From: Flavicella sp965243265
GTDB lineage: Bacteria; Bacteroidota; Bacteroidia; Flavobacteriales; Flavobacteriaceae
NCBI GenBank assembly: GCA_965243265.1
Contig: CBDEUL010000006.1
Span: forward strand, 124,001 to 188,000
Length of the DNA stretch: 64,000 nucleotides
Direction of reading: 5' to 3'
Position 1 is the first letter of the stretch; every line of letters starts with the position of its first letter. The notes below the pieces were generated by a model, which worked only from the letters and a program-made list of their open reading frames with translations, did not search any database and was not told the origin of the DNA. The position numbers and the translations under genes were made by a program. Shown piece by piece: positions 50,664 to 60,303 of the stretch.

Positions 50664-51680
50664 ATGAAAAAATTATCACTAGCAATTTTGTTATTCGTAT
50701 CAACAATAACTTTTGCACAAGAAAGTTCATTTTCTGTTTCTGGATCTATTGACACTTATTACACTACAAACCTTACAACATCTGCACTTGGAACTACTGG
50801 AGTTTTATCCAATGTACCAGCTAATGGATTTGGATTAGGTATGGCAAACACAGTTTTCGCTTACGAAAACGGAAAAGCTGGAGCTGTAGCTGATTTATCT
50901 TACGGACCAAGAGCTATTGGAGCTAACACAGAAGACGGAATTGTTAATCAATTATATGCATACTATAGTGTAAACGATAAAGTAACAGTTACTTTAGGTA
51001 AATTTAATACTTTTTTAGGGTATGAAGTTATTTCTCCTAGCGCTAACTTTAACTACACTGTTTCTTACTTATTTAACGCAGGACCTTTTTCTCATACAGG
51101 GATTAAAGTAGACTATGCTGCTTCGGAAGACTTATCTTTCTTATGCTAGCTCTTAACAAATCGCTCACGCTATCTCAAGAACCTGATTTAGGTAACGTAA
51201 CTGGATACACATGACTACCAATTAGGTGGTCAAGTTGGATATAAAGGACAGTACTTAAACCTTCATTTATGGAGCTGTTGATGATGCACCAGCAACTGCT
51301 ACAGATAACTTGTTTATGTAGACTATACTGGAGGGTTTGATTTAACAGAGTCTTTATACTTAGGAATCAACGCTGCGTACTGCTAACTCTGAAGATAACA
51401 GACTGCTGGATACCAAGGAGCTGCTTTATACATTGAAAACTCTTTCTCTGATAAATTTGCTTTAGGGTTAAGACCTGAATTCTTCCAAGTAACTGGAGCT
51501 GTACAGGAAGCTGATGTTATGGCATTAACTTTAACTGCAAACACATCTTTAACAGAGAATTTAAAAGTTATTTCTGAATTAAGATATGATGGTGCTGATG
51601 CTACCAACACCGGAATCGTTCTTCCAGGAGGAGAAGATAGCGTAACTGCCTTCACTCTTGCAGCAGTTTACTCTTTCTAA
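50664..51680 (+). pseudogene. outer-membrane porin-like gene with multiple frame disruptions
   Basis: An intact frame (50664-51149) encodes a signal peptide (MKKLSLAILLFVSTITFAQ) and a barrel-like protein (SFSVSGSIDTYYTTNLTTSA, LGKFNTFLGYEVISP), then stops. The same protein clearly continues, in shifted frames, to TAA at 51678-51680: DYQLGGQVGYKGQYLNL (from 51213), GAVDDAPATATDNL, VDYTGGFDLTESLYLGINAA, and AFTLAAVYSF at the end. The frame sequence is 0, 2, 0, 1, 0, 1, 0, meaning about six small indels between about 51140 and 51405, after which the original frame returns. Restored, it would be about 340 residues. Either a recently decayed gene or local sequencing/assembly error; the latter is favoured. 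Neighbours suggest a channel for nitrogen compounds. Confidence 0.8.
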
Positions 51681-51751
51681 AAAATAAATATTACATTGTG
51701 GACTGCATGAAACCTGCAGTCCACAATTAAAACTATAAAACACATTTCATT

Positions 51752-52090
51752 ATGAAAAAAATTGAAGCTATCATTAGAAAATCTAAATTTTCTCAAGTAA
51801 AAAAAGCATTGCACGCAGTAGATGTTAACTTTTTCACTTACTGGGATGTAACTGGATTAGGAAACGAAAAAGTAGGACACGTATACAGAGGTGTTTCTTA
51901 TAGCACTAGTGACATTCAAAGACGTCATATATCAATTGTTGTAAATGACGATTTTGAAGAAATCACTATCAAAACCTTACTAGATTCTGCTAGTACTGGA
52001 GAAGTAGGAGACGGTAAAATATTTGTATCTGATATAAATACTACTTATAGAATCAGAACAGGAGAACAAGGAGCAGAAACTTTAAAATAA
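51752..52090 (+). CDS. glnK: P-II family nitrogen regulatory protein
   Basis: 112-residue trimeric sensor of 2-oxoglutarate and ATP/ADP that binds and closes Amt. Core motifs are MKKIEAIIRKSKFSQVKKAL at the start, a T-loop region HVYRGVSYSTSDIQRR (about 43-58), where Tyr50 aligns with the modified Tyr of enteric P-II, and the B-loop TGEVGDGKIF (about 84-93). It lies 20 nt before amt; this glnK-amt pair is the standard arrangement. GlnK versus GlnB naming is by context. Confidence 0.94.
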   Translation: MKKIEAIIRKSKFSQVKKALHAVDVNFFTYWDVTGLGNEKVGHVYRGVSYSTSDIQRRHISIVVNDDFEEITIKTLLDSASTGEVGDGKIFVSDINTTYRIRTGEQGAETLK

Positions 52091-52110
52091 TACTACAAAA
52101 CAAAAAAATT

Positions 52111-53349
52111 ATGGACGCAGGTTTATTTACAGCAAACAACGTATGGATGATGGTGTGTACCGCACTGGTATTCTTCATGCACTTAGGTTTCTCTCTTTTA
52201 GAAATCGGATTAACAAGACAAAAAAACACAATTAACATCCTTTTCAAAAATGTATTTATCATTTGTGTAGGATTATTATTATACTGCCTAGGAGGGTTTA
52301 ACTTAATGTACCCTGGATTCGAAGAAGGATCGGCAGGAATCTTCAAATTTGCAGGATTCGGAATTACAGCTCCTGAAGGAGGAATGACTCCTGATTATGC
52401 TGATGGTGGTTATACTTGGTGGACAGATTTTTTATTTCAAGGAATGTTTGCCGCTACAGCTGCAACAATCGTTTCTGGTGCCGTAGCTGAAAGAATAAAA
52501 CTTACTTCATTCATGGTATTTACACTTGTATATGTTGGGTTAGTTTACCCAATCGTAGGATCATGGAAATGGGGTGGTGGATTCTTAGATGGAATGGGAT
52601 TCTATGACTTTGCTGGATCTACTTTAGTACACGGTGTTGGTGGATGGGCTGCTTTAGTTGCAGTTTGGTTACTAGGAGCTCGTATTGGCAAATTTGACGA
52701 AAACGGAAAACCTAGAGTTATCGCTGGTCACAACATACCTTTAGCTACTGCTGGTGTATTGGTTCTTTGGTTAGGATGGTTTGGATTTAATGGTGGTTCT
52801 GTATTATCTGCAGATCCTGAATTAACTTCATTAACTTTAGTTACTACATGTTTGGCTGCTGCTGCAGGTGGAGTTGGTGCATTTGCATTGTCTCAAATCC
52901 TATACAAAAACTTTGACTTAACAATGTTCTTAAATGGTATTTTAGGAGGTCTTGTAGGTATTACTGCTGGTGCAGATCAAATGTCTCCTACTGATGCTAT
53001 CTTAATTGGAGCTATTGCAGGTATTATTATTGTATTGGCTGTTGCTTTAGTTGATAGGTTAAAATTAGACGATCCCGTTGGTGCAATTGCAGTACACTTA
53101 ATCTGTGGTATTTGGGGAACGTTAGCTGTAGGTATCTTTGGTGCTTTGGCAAGTGTTGATCAATTCTTAACTCAATTAACTGGTGTTGCTATTGTTGGTG
53201 TTTTCTGTTTAGCTACTTCTTTTATCATCTTGTTTACTTTAAAGAAAACAATGGGATTAAGAGTTTCTGAAAAAGAAGAAATTGAAGGATTAGATGAACA
53301 TGAACATGGAATGAGTGCTTATCCAGATTACCGAATGAATGACCACTAG
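52111..53349 (+). CDS. amt: Ammonium transporter
   Basis: 412-residue Amt/Mep/Rh channel with about eleven transmembrane helices. Family motifs include FQGMFAATAATIVSGAVAERI (near 108-130), DFAGSTLVHGVGGWAALVA (near 168-186, with the first pore His) and GAIAVHLICGIWGTLAVGIF (near 327-346, second pore His). The C-terminal cytosolic tail (ending DEHEHGMSAYPDYRMNDH) is where P-II proteins regulate the channel. Terminated by a strong hairpin 33 nt downstream. Confidence 0.96.
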   Translation: MDAGLFTANNVWMMVCTALVFFMHLGFSLLEIGLTRQKNTINILFKNVFIICVGLLLYCLGGFNLMYPGFEEGSAGIFKFAGFGITAPEGGMTPDYADGGYTWWTDFLFQGMFAATAATIVSGAVAERIKLTSFMVFTLVYVGLVYPIVGSWKWGGGFLDGMGFYDFAGSTLVHGVGGWAALVAVWLLGARIGKFDENGKPRVIAGHNIPLATAGVLVLWLGWFGFNGGSVLSADPELTSLTLVTTCLAAAAGGVGAFALSQILYKNFDLTMFLNGILGGLVGITAGADQMSPTDAILIGAIAGIIIVLAVALVDRLKLDDPVGAIAVHLICGIWGTLAVGIFGALASVDQFLTQLTGVAIVGVFCLATSFIILFTLKKTMGLRVSEKEEIEGLDEHEHGMSAYPDYRMNDH

Positions 53350-53381
53350 TCTATCATTTTTATATATTTAATTAACACTTT

Positions 53382-53418
53382 AAATCAGCCTTGTATATTT
53401 ACAAGGCTGATTTTTTTA
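53382..53418 (+). terminator. amt terminator
   Basis: Arms AAATCAGCCTTGTA (53382-53395) and TACAAGGCTGATTT (53400-53413), tetraloop, followed by T residues. Confidence 0.93.
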
Positions 53419-53519
53419 TACTTATATCTCCTCTCCTCTCTTTTTTCAAAGAAGTTTAAATCCACACACTTTCCTTTTCATATTCGCAACAAAACTTCTT
53501 TTTTCCCGAAGATAATAAG

Positions 53520-53562
53520 ATTATCAATCATTTTTAATTGATAATTTTAAATATTATCAATT
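53520..53562. promoter_or_regulatory. candidate operator: three ATTATCAAT half-sites upstream of gltB
   Basis: ATTATCAAT at 53520-53528, its reverse complement ATTGATAAT at 53537-53545 and ATTATCAAT again at 53553-53561, centres 17 and 16 bp apart. The last two form a perfect 10-bp inverted repeat (AATTGATAAT/ATTATCAATT) with a 7-bp spacer. They lie 55-97 bp upstream of the -33 element, a place typical of activator binding. Regulator unknown. Confidence 0.55.
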
Positions 53563-53616
53563 AAACACAAACATTATTGTTATAATTACATTTTTGTCTT
53601 TTCTATAGCCATTCTA

Positions 53617-53648
53617 TTGGTTTATATTCTTCATTTTATGTAATTTTG
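53617..53648 (+). promoter_or_regulatory. gltBD promoter
   Basis: TTG (53617-53619), 21-bp spacer, TAATTTTG (53641-53648); a good sigma-ABfr match 20 bp before the gltB ATG. Confidence 0.7.
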
Positions 53649-53667
53649 CGTTCTTATTTTCAAGATT

Positions 53668-56600
53668 ATGATAGAAAAACAAGGACTATATATACCAGAA
53701 TTTGAACACGAAAACTGTGGTGCAGGGTTTATTTGTAACCTTAAAGGAGAAAAAACAAACCAAATTATTCATGATGCCTTAGAAATTCTAGTAAAGCTAG
53801 AACACCGTGGAGGTGTAAGTTCTGATGGTAAAACAGGAGATGGTGCTGGTTTGTTAATTGACATTCCTCACGAATACTTTAACAGAGTATGTGATTTTGA
53901 AATCCCAGCTCAAAGAGAGTATGCTGTAGGGATGGTTTTTTTACCAAAAAATAAAAACCAATACAAAACTTGTAAAGAAACTTTTGAAAAAGAAGTATTG
54001 GCACAAGGACTTTCAATCTTAGGTTGGAGAGAAGTACCTGTAGATTCTTCTCAACTAGGAGAAATTGCATTGGCTTCTGAGCCAAATATAGAACAACTGT
54101 TCATCGGTAAAACTGACGATATTAACGAGGCCGATTTTAAAGCTAAATTGTATGCTGCTCGTAAAATTACAGAGCATGCAATCTACAATTCAAAAATGTC
54201 TCAGAGTTCTTATTTCTACCTACCTAGTTTATCAAACACTACTTTGATTTATAAAGGTATTATAATGCCTGAAGATATTGGACCGTATTATAAAGATTTA
54301 ATGCAGCCAGATTTCTTAACCAGATTGGCATTGGTACACCAACGTTTTTCTACAAACACAATGCCTGCATGGGAGTTAGCACAACCATTTAGATATATGT
54401 GTCAGAATGGAGAAATCAATACTTTACGTGGAAACGTAAGTAGAATGCGTGTTCGTGAAGAAATCATGAAAAGTGATGTTTTCGGACCTCAAATAGATAA
54501 ATTATTCCCTATCATATTACCAGGAAAGTCAGATTCTGCTTCTATGGATATGGTGGTTGAATTACTTACACATACAGGAAGATCATTACCAGAAGTTATG
54601 ATGATGATGATTCCTGAAGCATGGGAAAGACATCAAACAATGTCTGAAGAAAGAAAAGCGTTCTACGAATACAATGCTTGCATTATGGAGCCTTGGGATG
54701 GTCCTGCTTCGGTACCTTTTACAGATGGTGATTATGTTGGTGCTTTATTAGACCGTAATGGTTTAAGACCTTCTCGTTATACTGTAACTAAAAGCGGAAA
54801 ACTAATTATGGCATCAGAAATTGGTGTTGTACAAGTTGCTCCAGAAGATGTTGAAAGTCACGGTAGATTAGAGCCAGGAAAAATGTTCTTGGTTGATATG
54901 AACGAAGGACGTATTATTAATGACGAAGAAATTAAAAGTAAAATTGTTTCTGAAAGACCTTATAAAGAATGGTTAGATCAAACAAGACTTCATTTAAAAG
55001 ACCTTCCATACAATAATGAATTGTGTCCGATTGAATCAATTGATATCAAAACGAGACAACGTTTGTTCAATTATACAATTGAAGATATTCAGGAAGTAAT
55101 TACTCCAATGGCTCAAGCTGGTAAAGAAGCTTTAGGTTCTATGGGTATTGATACTCCTTTGGCTGTATTGTCTGACAGACCACAATTAATTTCAAATTAC
55201 TTCAAACAATTATTTGCACAAGTTACCAATCCACCATTGGATGGTATCCGTGAAGAAATTGTAACAGATATTAGTCTTGCCTTAGGAAAAGACAGAAATA
55301 TCTTTAGTATTACTGAAAGACAGTGTAGAAAATTAAGAATTCAAAACCCTGTACTTTCTAATACTGATTTAGAAAAAATAAGAAACATCAAAGTTGAAAG
55401 TTTTAAAACTGAGACTATTGAAATGTTATACCCTAAAGCAAAAGGTCTTAACGGATTGGAAGATGCTTTGGAAGATATTATTGTACAAATTACAAAAGCT
55501 CTTGATAGAGGAACTAACATCATTATCTTATCTGATAGAGGTGTTAATAAGGAAAATGCTCCTATACCATCATTATTAGCTTGTTCTTTTGTACACCACC
55601 AAATGAACCGTTTACGTAAGCGTTCTTACTTCGATATTATTATCGAATCTGCAGAGCCTCGTGAACCACATCATTTTGCAACATTGTTCGGATACGGAGC
55701 TAGTGCAATTAACCCATACATGGTAAATGAAATCATTAGAATGCAAGTTCAAGATGGATTTATTACTGGAATGGATGAGCAAAAAGCTGTAGATAACTTT
55801 AACAAAGCTATTGGAAAAGGAATCTTAAAAGTAATGAACAAAATCGGAATCTCTACGTTACACTCATACAGAGGTTCTCAAATTTTCGAAATTGTTGGAT
55901 TCAACTCTCAATTTGTTGAAAAATACTTCCCATATACAGCTTCTAGAATTGAAGGTATTGGATTGTATGAAATTGAGAAAGAAATCAATGAAAGATACAA
56001 ATACGCTTATCCAGACACATTCATTGACAAACGTTTAGGTTTAAACATTGGAGGTGATTACAGATGGAGACGTAACGGGGAAAGACACATGTTTAACCCT
56101 ACAACTGTTGCCAAATTGCAACAGGCTGTAAGATTAAGTGATCAAAAAAGTTACGACGTTTATTCACAGGCAGTAAACGAACAAGCAGAAAACTTAATGA
56201 CTATTCGTGGATTGTTTGAGTTTGATAACTTAGACCCTATTCCTTTAGACGAGGTTGAACCATGGACTGATATTGTAAAACGTTTTAAAACGGGAGCAAT
56301 GTCTTATGGATCTATTTCTAGAGAAGCACACGAAAACTTGGCTATTGCCATGAACCGTATTGGAGGTAAATCCAATTCAGGTGAAGGTGGTGAGGACAGA
56401 GCTCGTTTCCAACCAAATGTAAATGGAGACAGCCGTAACTCAGCCATTAAGCAAGTAGCATCTGGACGTTTTGGAGTAACATCTCATTACTTATCTAGTG
56501 CTCAAGAAATTCAAATTAAAATGGCTCAAGGTGCTAAGCCTGGAGAAGGTGGACAATTACCTGGTGAAAAAGTATTACCATGGATTGCATCGGCACGTAA

Positions 56601-58182
56601 CTCTACTCCTTTCGTAGGATTGATTTCGCCACCACCACACCACGATATTTACTCAATTGAAGATTTAGCTCAATTGATTTATGACTTGAAAAATGCCAAC
56701 CGTGAAGCTAGAATTAACGTAAAACTAGTTTCTGAAGTAGGTGTAGGTACAATTGCTGCCGGTGTTTCTAAAGCAAAAGCAGATGTTGTATTAATTTCAG
56801 GATACGATGGTGGTACAGGAGCCTCTCCTCTAACATCATTAAAACATGCAGGACTTCCTTGGGAGCTTGGATTGGCAGAAGCACAACAAACATTGGTATT
56901 AAACAACCTACGTTCTCGTATTGTTGTTGAATGTGATGGTCAGTTAAAAACTGGACGTGATGTTGCCATTGCTGCTTTATTAGGAGCTGAAGAGTTTGGA
57001 TTTGCTACTGCACCATTAGTTGCCTCAGGATGTATTATGATGCGTAAGTGTCACTTAAATACATGTCCTGTAGGAATTGCAACTCAAGACAAGGAATTGC
57101 GTAAGAACTTTAAAGGAACACCAGAACATGTAATCAACTTCTTCTACTACGTAGCTGAAGAATTGAGAAGCATCATGGCTGAATTAGGATTCAGAACCCT
57201 TGAAGAAATGGTTGGTCAAACACACAAGATCAACGCTAACAAAGCAATTACACACTACAAAGCAAAAGGATTAGACTTATCTGCTATCTTACACAGACCA
57301 GCAGCATATAGCCAAATGCCAGTTAAAAACTCTGAAAAACAAGACCATGGTTTAGAGAATGTTCTAGATTTCCAAATCTTAAAAGATTCTCACAGAGCTT
57401 TGTATAGAAAAGAACAAATGACATTGAATTACCCAATCATCAATACAGACCGTTCTGTAGGTGCTATTGTAAGTAATGAAATTTCAAAAATATACGGTCA
57501 TTTAGGATTACCTGAAGACACATTAAACATCAACTTTACAGGATCTGCAGGTCAAAGTTTAGGAGCTTTTAGTGCTCATGGATTAACTTTCACCGTTCAA
57601 GGAAACACAAACGATTATTTAGGAAAAGGATTGTCTGGAGCTAAACTAATTGTAAAGAAACCTGAAAATGCTGATTTCGTTGCAGAAGACAATATTATTG
57701 TTGGTAACGTTTGTTTATTCGGAGCTGTAAAAGGAGAAGCTTATATCAACGGTATTGCAGGAGAACGTTTTGCAGTACGTAATTCAGGAGCTACTACAGT
57801 TGTTGAAGGTGTAGGTGACCATGGATGTGAGTACATGACTGGAGGACGAGTAATTGTACTTGGTAGTACAGGAAGAAACTTTGCTGCTGGTATGTCTGGT
57901 GGATATGCTTATATCTTTGATTATAAAGACGAATTCACAAAAGGATTGTGTAACGAAGAAACAATTGATTTTGATCCTATCACTGCAGAAGATGCAGCTG
58001 AATTAAAAGGATTAATTGAGAAACACGTATTGTACACAAACAGTAATAGAGGTCAAGAAATTTTAGCTAACTGGGAAGCTAACTTAGCTAAATTTGTAAA
58101 AGTAATGCCTAAAGAGTACAAAGTAGCTTTAGAGCGTATTGCAAATGAAGAACCAATGGTTGAAGAATTAACAGTATCGTAA
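53668..58182 (+). CDS. gltB: Glutamate synthase, large (alpha) subunit
   Basis: 1504 residues. Transfers the glutamine amide to 2-oxoglutarate. After a 16-residue propeptide the nucleophile Cys17 opens the glutaminase domain (CGAGFICNLKGEK); then come the central domain, the FMN-binding synthase domain (MSYGSISREAHENLAIAMNRIGGKSNSGEGG, ISGYDGGTGASP) with the 3Fe-4S cysteines in GCIMMRKCHLNTCPVG, and the C-terminal beta-helix domain (NFTGSAGQSLGAF, GVGDHGCEYMTGG). gltD follows after 2 nt. Together with glutamine synthetase it assimilates the ammonium imported by Amt. Confidence 0.98.
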   Translation: MIEKQGLYIPEFEHENCGAGFICNLKGEKTNQIIHDALEILVKLEHRGGVSSDGKTGDGAGLLIDIPHEYFNRVCDFEIPAQREYAVGMVFLPKNKNQYKTCKETFEKEVLAQGLSILGWREVPVDSSQLGEIALASEPNIEQLFIGKTDDINEADFKAKLYAARKITEHAIYNSKMSQSSYFYLPSLSNTTLIYKGIIMPEDIGPYYKDLMQPDFLTRLALVHQRFSTNTMPAWELAQPFRYMCQNGEINTLRGNVSRMRVREEIMKSDVFGPQIDKLFPIILPGKSDSASMDMVVELLTHTGRSLPEVMMMMIPEAWERHQTMSEERKAFYEYNACIMEPWDGPASVPFTDGDYVGALLDRNGLRPSRYTVTKSGKLIMASEIGVVQVAPEDVESHGRLEPGKMFLVDMNEGRIINDEEIKSKIVSERPYKEWLDQTRLHLKDLPYNNELCPIESIDIKTRQRLFNYTIEDIQEVITPMAQAGKEALGSMGIDTPLAVLSDRPQLISNYFKQLFAQVTNPPLDGIREEIVTDISLALGKDRNIFSITERQCRKLRIQNPVLSNTDLEKIRNIKVESFKTETIEMLYPKAKGLNGLEDALEDIIVQITKALDRGTNIIILSDRGVNKENAPIPSLLACSFVHHQMNRLRKRSYFDIIIESAEPREPHHFATLFGYGASAINPYMVNEIIRMQVQDGFITGMDEQKAVDNFNKAIGKGILKVMNKIGISTLHSYRGSQIFEIVGFNSQFVEKYFPYTASRIEGIGLYEIEKEINERYKYAYPDTFIDKRLGLNIGGDYRWRRNGERHMFNPTTVAKLQQAVRLSDQKSYDVYSQAVNEQAENLMTIRGLFEFDNLDPIPLDEVEPWTDIVKRFKTGAMSYGSISREAHENLAIAMNRIGGKSNSGEGGEDRARFQPNVNGDSRNSAIKQVASGRFGVTSHYLSSAQEIQIKMAQGAKPGEGGQLPGEKVLPWIASARNSTPFVGLISPPPHHDIYSIEDLAQLIYDLKNANREARINVKLVSEVGVGTIAAGVSKAKADVVLISGYDGGTGASPLTSLKHAGLPWELGLAEAQQTLVLNNLRSRIVVECDGQLKTGRDVAIAALLGAEEFGFATAPLVASGCIMMRKCHLNTCPVGIATQDKELRKNFKGTPEHVINFFYYVAEELRSIMAELGFRTLEEMVGQTHKINANKAITHYKAKGLDLSAILHRPAAYSQMPVKNSEKQDHGLENVLDFQILKDSHRALYRKEQMTLNYPIINTDRSVGAIVSNEISKIYGHLGLPEDTLNINFTGSAGQSLGAFSAHGLTFTVQGNTNDYLGKGLSGAKLIVKKPENADFVAEDNIIVGNVCLFGAVKGEAYINGIAGERFAVRNSGATTVVEGVGDHGCEYMTGGRVIVLGSTGRNFAAGMSGGYAYIFDYKDEFTKGLCNEETIDFDPITAEDAAELKGLIEKHVLYTNSNRGQEILANWEANLAKFVKVMPKEYKVALERIANEEPMVEELTVS

Positions 58183-58184
58183 TT

Positions 58185-59648
58185 ATGGGAAAAGTAACTG
58201 GATTTAAAGAATTCGAAAGAAAAGACGAAACATACACACCTGTAAAGGAACGTGTAGCACATTATAATGAATTTACAGTCCCATTAAACGAGACTGAAAT
58301 TACAGAACAAGGATCACGTTGTATGGACTGTGGAATTCCATTTTGTCATAGTGGATGTCCGTTAGGAAACTTAATTCCTGACTTTAACCACATGGTACAT
58401 CAAGGAGAATGGCAAAAAGCCTCTTGGATTTTACACTCTACAAATAACTTTCCAGAGTTTACGGGACGTTTGTGTCCTGCACCCTGTGAGAAAGCTTGTG
58501 TATTGGGTATTATTGAAGATCCTATTTCTATTGAAAATATTGAAAAAAACATTGTTGAACGTGCCTTCAAAGAAGGATGGATTAAGCCTCAACCACCAAA
58601 AACAAGAACTGGAAAAACAGTTGCTGTTGTTGGATCTGGACCTGCAGGTTTAGCTACTGCTCAACAATTAAACAGAGCTGGTCATACAGTTACTGTATTT
58701 GAAAGAGACGATGAAATCGGTGGATTGTTACGTTATGGAATTCCTAACTTTAAAATGGAAAAAGGAATTATTGACCGTCGTGTAGCTATTTTAGAAGCGG
58801 AAGGAATTACTTTTAAAGTAAACGTAAACGTTGGTGTAAACTACAGCGCTGAAGACTTGAAAGCATTTGATGCTGTAGTTCTTTGTGGTGGAGCTACAGA
58901 AAGAAGAAGTTTACCTACTCCTGGTGCTGATGCTGATGGTGTAGTACAAGCTATGGATTTCTTAACACAACAAACAAAAGTTGTTTTAGGAAAAGAAGTA
59001 AAAGATCAGGTATTGGCTACAGACAAAGACGTTATTGTTATTGGAGGTGGTGATACAGGTTCTGACTGTGTGGGTACATCTAACCGTCATGGAGCAAAGT
59101 CGGTAACTAATTTTGAAATTATGCCGAAACCTCCTGGACACCGTTCACCATCCACTCCATGGCCTTTTTGGCCTTTACAGTTAAAAACATCTTCTTCTCA
59201 TAAAGAAGGATGTGATAGAAACTGGTTGATCAACACTAAAGAATTTATCAAGGATAAAAACGGAAAATTAACTGCTTTAAAAACGGTTAATGTTGAATGG
59301 AAAATGGTTCCTGGACAACGTCCGCAATTGATAGAAATTGAAGGTACAGAAAAAACTTGGCCTTGTGACTTGGCATTGTTAGCTTTAGGATTTACAGGTC
59401 CAGAAAGTACATTGGCTGATCAATTAGGATTGGAAAGAGATGCTCGTTCTAACTACAAAGCTGAATACGGTAAATACCAAACAAATGTGCCTAATATCTT
59501 TACTGCTGGTGATATGCGTAGAGGACAATCTTTGATTGTATGGGCTATTTCTGAAGGTAGAGAAGCTGCACGTCAAGTAGATATTTATTTGATGGGTAAA
59601 TCAGATTTACCAACTAAAAACGAAGCTGGTGATTTAGTTGCTATGTAA
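58185..59648 (+). CDS. gltD: Glutamate synthase, small (beta) subunit
   Basis: 487-residue flavoprotein that takes electrons from NAD(P)H and passes them to GltB. The N-terminal cysteine-rich region (CMDCGIPFCHSGCPLGN and LCPAPCEKACVLG) binds 4Fe-4S clusters. FAD site GSGPAGLATAQQL (about 148-160), NAD(P) site VIGGGDTGSDCVG (about 284-296), and FTAGDMRRGQSLIVWA near the end. Starts 2 nt after gltB, and is followed by a terminator. Confidence 0.98.
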   Translation: MGKVTGFKEFERKDETYTPVKERVAHYNEFTVPLNETEITEQGSRCMDCGIPFCHSGCPLGNLIPDFNHMVHQGEWQKASWILHSTNNFPEFTGRLCPAPCEKACVLGIIEDPISIENIEKNIVERAFKEGWIKPQPPKTRTGKTVAVVGSGPAGLATAQQLNRAGHTVTVFERDDEIGGLLRYGIPNFKMEKGIIDRRVAILEAEGITFKVNVNVGVNYSAEDLKAFDAVVLCGGATERRSLPTPGADADGVVQAMDFLTQQTKVVLGKEVKDQVLATDKDVIVIGGGDTGSDCVGTSNRHGAKSVTNFEIMPKPPGHRSPSTPWPFWPLQLKTSSSHKEGCDRNWLINTKEFIKDKNGKLTALKTVNVEWKMVPGQRPQLIEIEGTEKTWPCDLALLALGFTGPESTLADQLGLERDARSNYKAEYGKYQTNVPNIFTAGDMRRGQSLIVWAISEGREAARQVDIYLMGKSDLPTKNEAGDLVAM

Positions 59649-59673
59649 TAGTATACAATTTTATACATATTTA

Positions 59674-59711
59674 AAATCCCTTTACATTACAATGTAAAGG
59701 GATTTTTTTTG
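59674..59711 (+). terminator. gltBD terminator
   Basis: Arms AAATCCCTTTACATT (59674-59688) and AATGTAAAGGGATTT (59691-59705), then T residues. It marks the end of the core genes; everything downstream looks accessory. Confidence 0.92.
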
Positions 59712-59854
59712 ATAAGCCCTATCGATAGGATAATCCATATTCAATAAAATATTAATTTATTGCTTTTAACGTTTTTCAAGTAAACAGGTAATCATATCAA
59801 ACTTTTCACATCTTCAAGTTTCTCTTATACTTACATAAATATAAGTTCTTTAAC

Positions 59855-60220
59855 CTAATACATATAGGGTTGCCATGTAACCAAAACATACTTTTCCTTT
59901 CCGTTTTCATTTTTTGCTAAAAACCCAAACTCGTAACAAAACAGGTATACTTCTTTTTTATTGGTTTTCCAATAATGTGTAAAATATTTAGGATTAAATC
60001 CTTCTCGAAGCAAATCACTTTTCCGAACAACAGACTTACCTGATTTATTAAATATTTTTAATATTCTTCTATTCTGCTTCAGTTGATTGTCTACCGTTTT
60101 AAAAAATGTATTTTCTTTATTTTTATTACGAACATAGTGGTATGCCGACTTGCAATAAGCACTGCAAAATACCTTATCTGATCTACCAACAACCTTTTCA
60201 TCACAATTTTTACATTTCAT
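59855..60220 (-). CDS. zinc-ribbon hypothetical protein, divergent from the integrase
   Basis: 121 residues. The N-terminus MKCKNCDEKVVGRSDKVFCS has CxxC (3, 6) and C-x3-C (19, 23) spacing, a small zinc ribbon probably binding nucleic acid. The rest is basic and helical (KQNRRILKIFNKSGKSVVRKSDLL), then aromatic (YFTHYWKTNKKEVYLFCYEFGFL). I know similar flavobacterial proteins only as hypothetical. It is divergent from the tyrosine recombinase, 83 bp away, which suggests a shared control region; it could be a directionality or regulatory partner, but that is a guess. Confidence 0.7.
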   Translation of the reverse strand: MKCKNCDEKVVGRSDKVFCSAYCKSAYHYVRNKNKENTFFKTVDNQLKQNRRILKIFNKSGKSVVRKSDLLREGFNPKYFTHYWKTNKKEVYLFCYEFGFLAKNENGKEKYVLVTWQPYMY

Positions 60221-60303
60221 TTTTTATTTTACCTGTTGATTAAACGTATAAATCTACTGTAAATTTTGTTTAGAATACATATCCTTTCTATTTTTCACTA
60301 CAA

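Larger units (their letters stand above)
53414..53667 (+). other. gltB upstream region (no gene)
   Basis: With the amt terminator this makes a 318-bp gap without a gene. It holds the ATTATCAAT half-site group (53520-53562) and the gltB promoter (53617-53648), annotated separately; I see nothing else. Confidence 0.6.

Noticed and set aside
50519..50752. 77-codon plus-strand frame before the porin
   Set aside because: It runs through the promoter and the porin signal peptide in another frame and has low-complexity composition.
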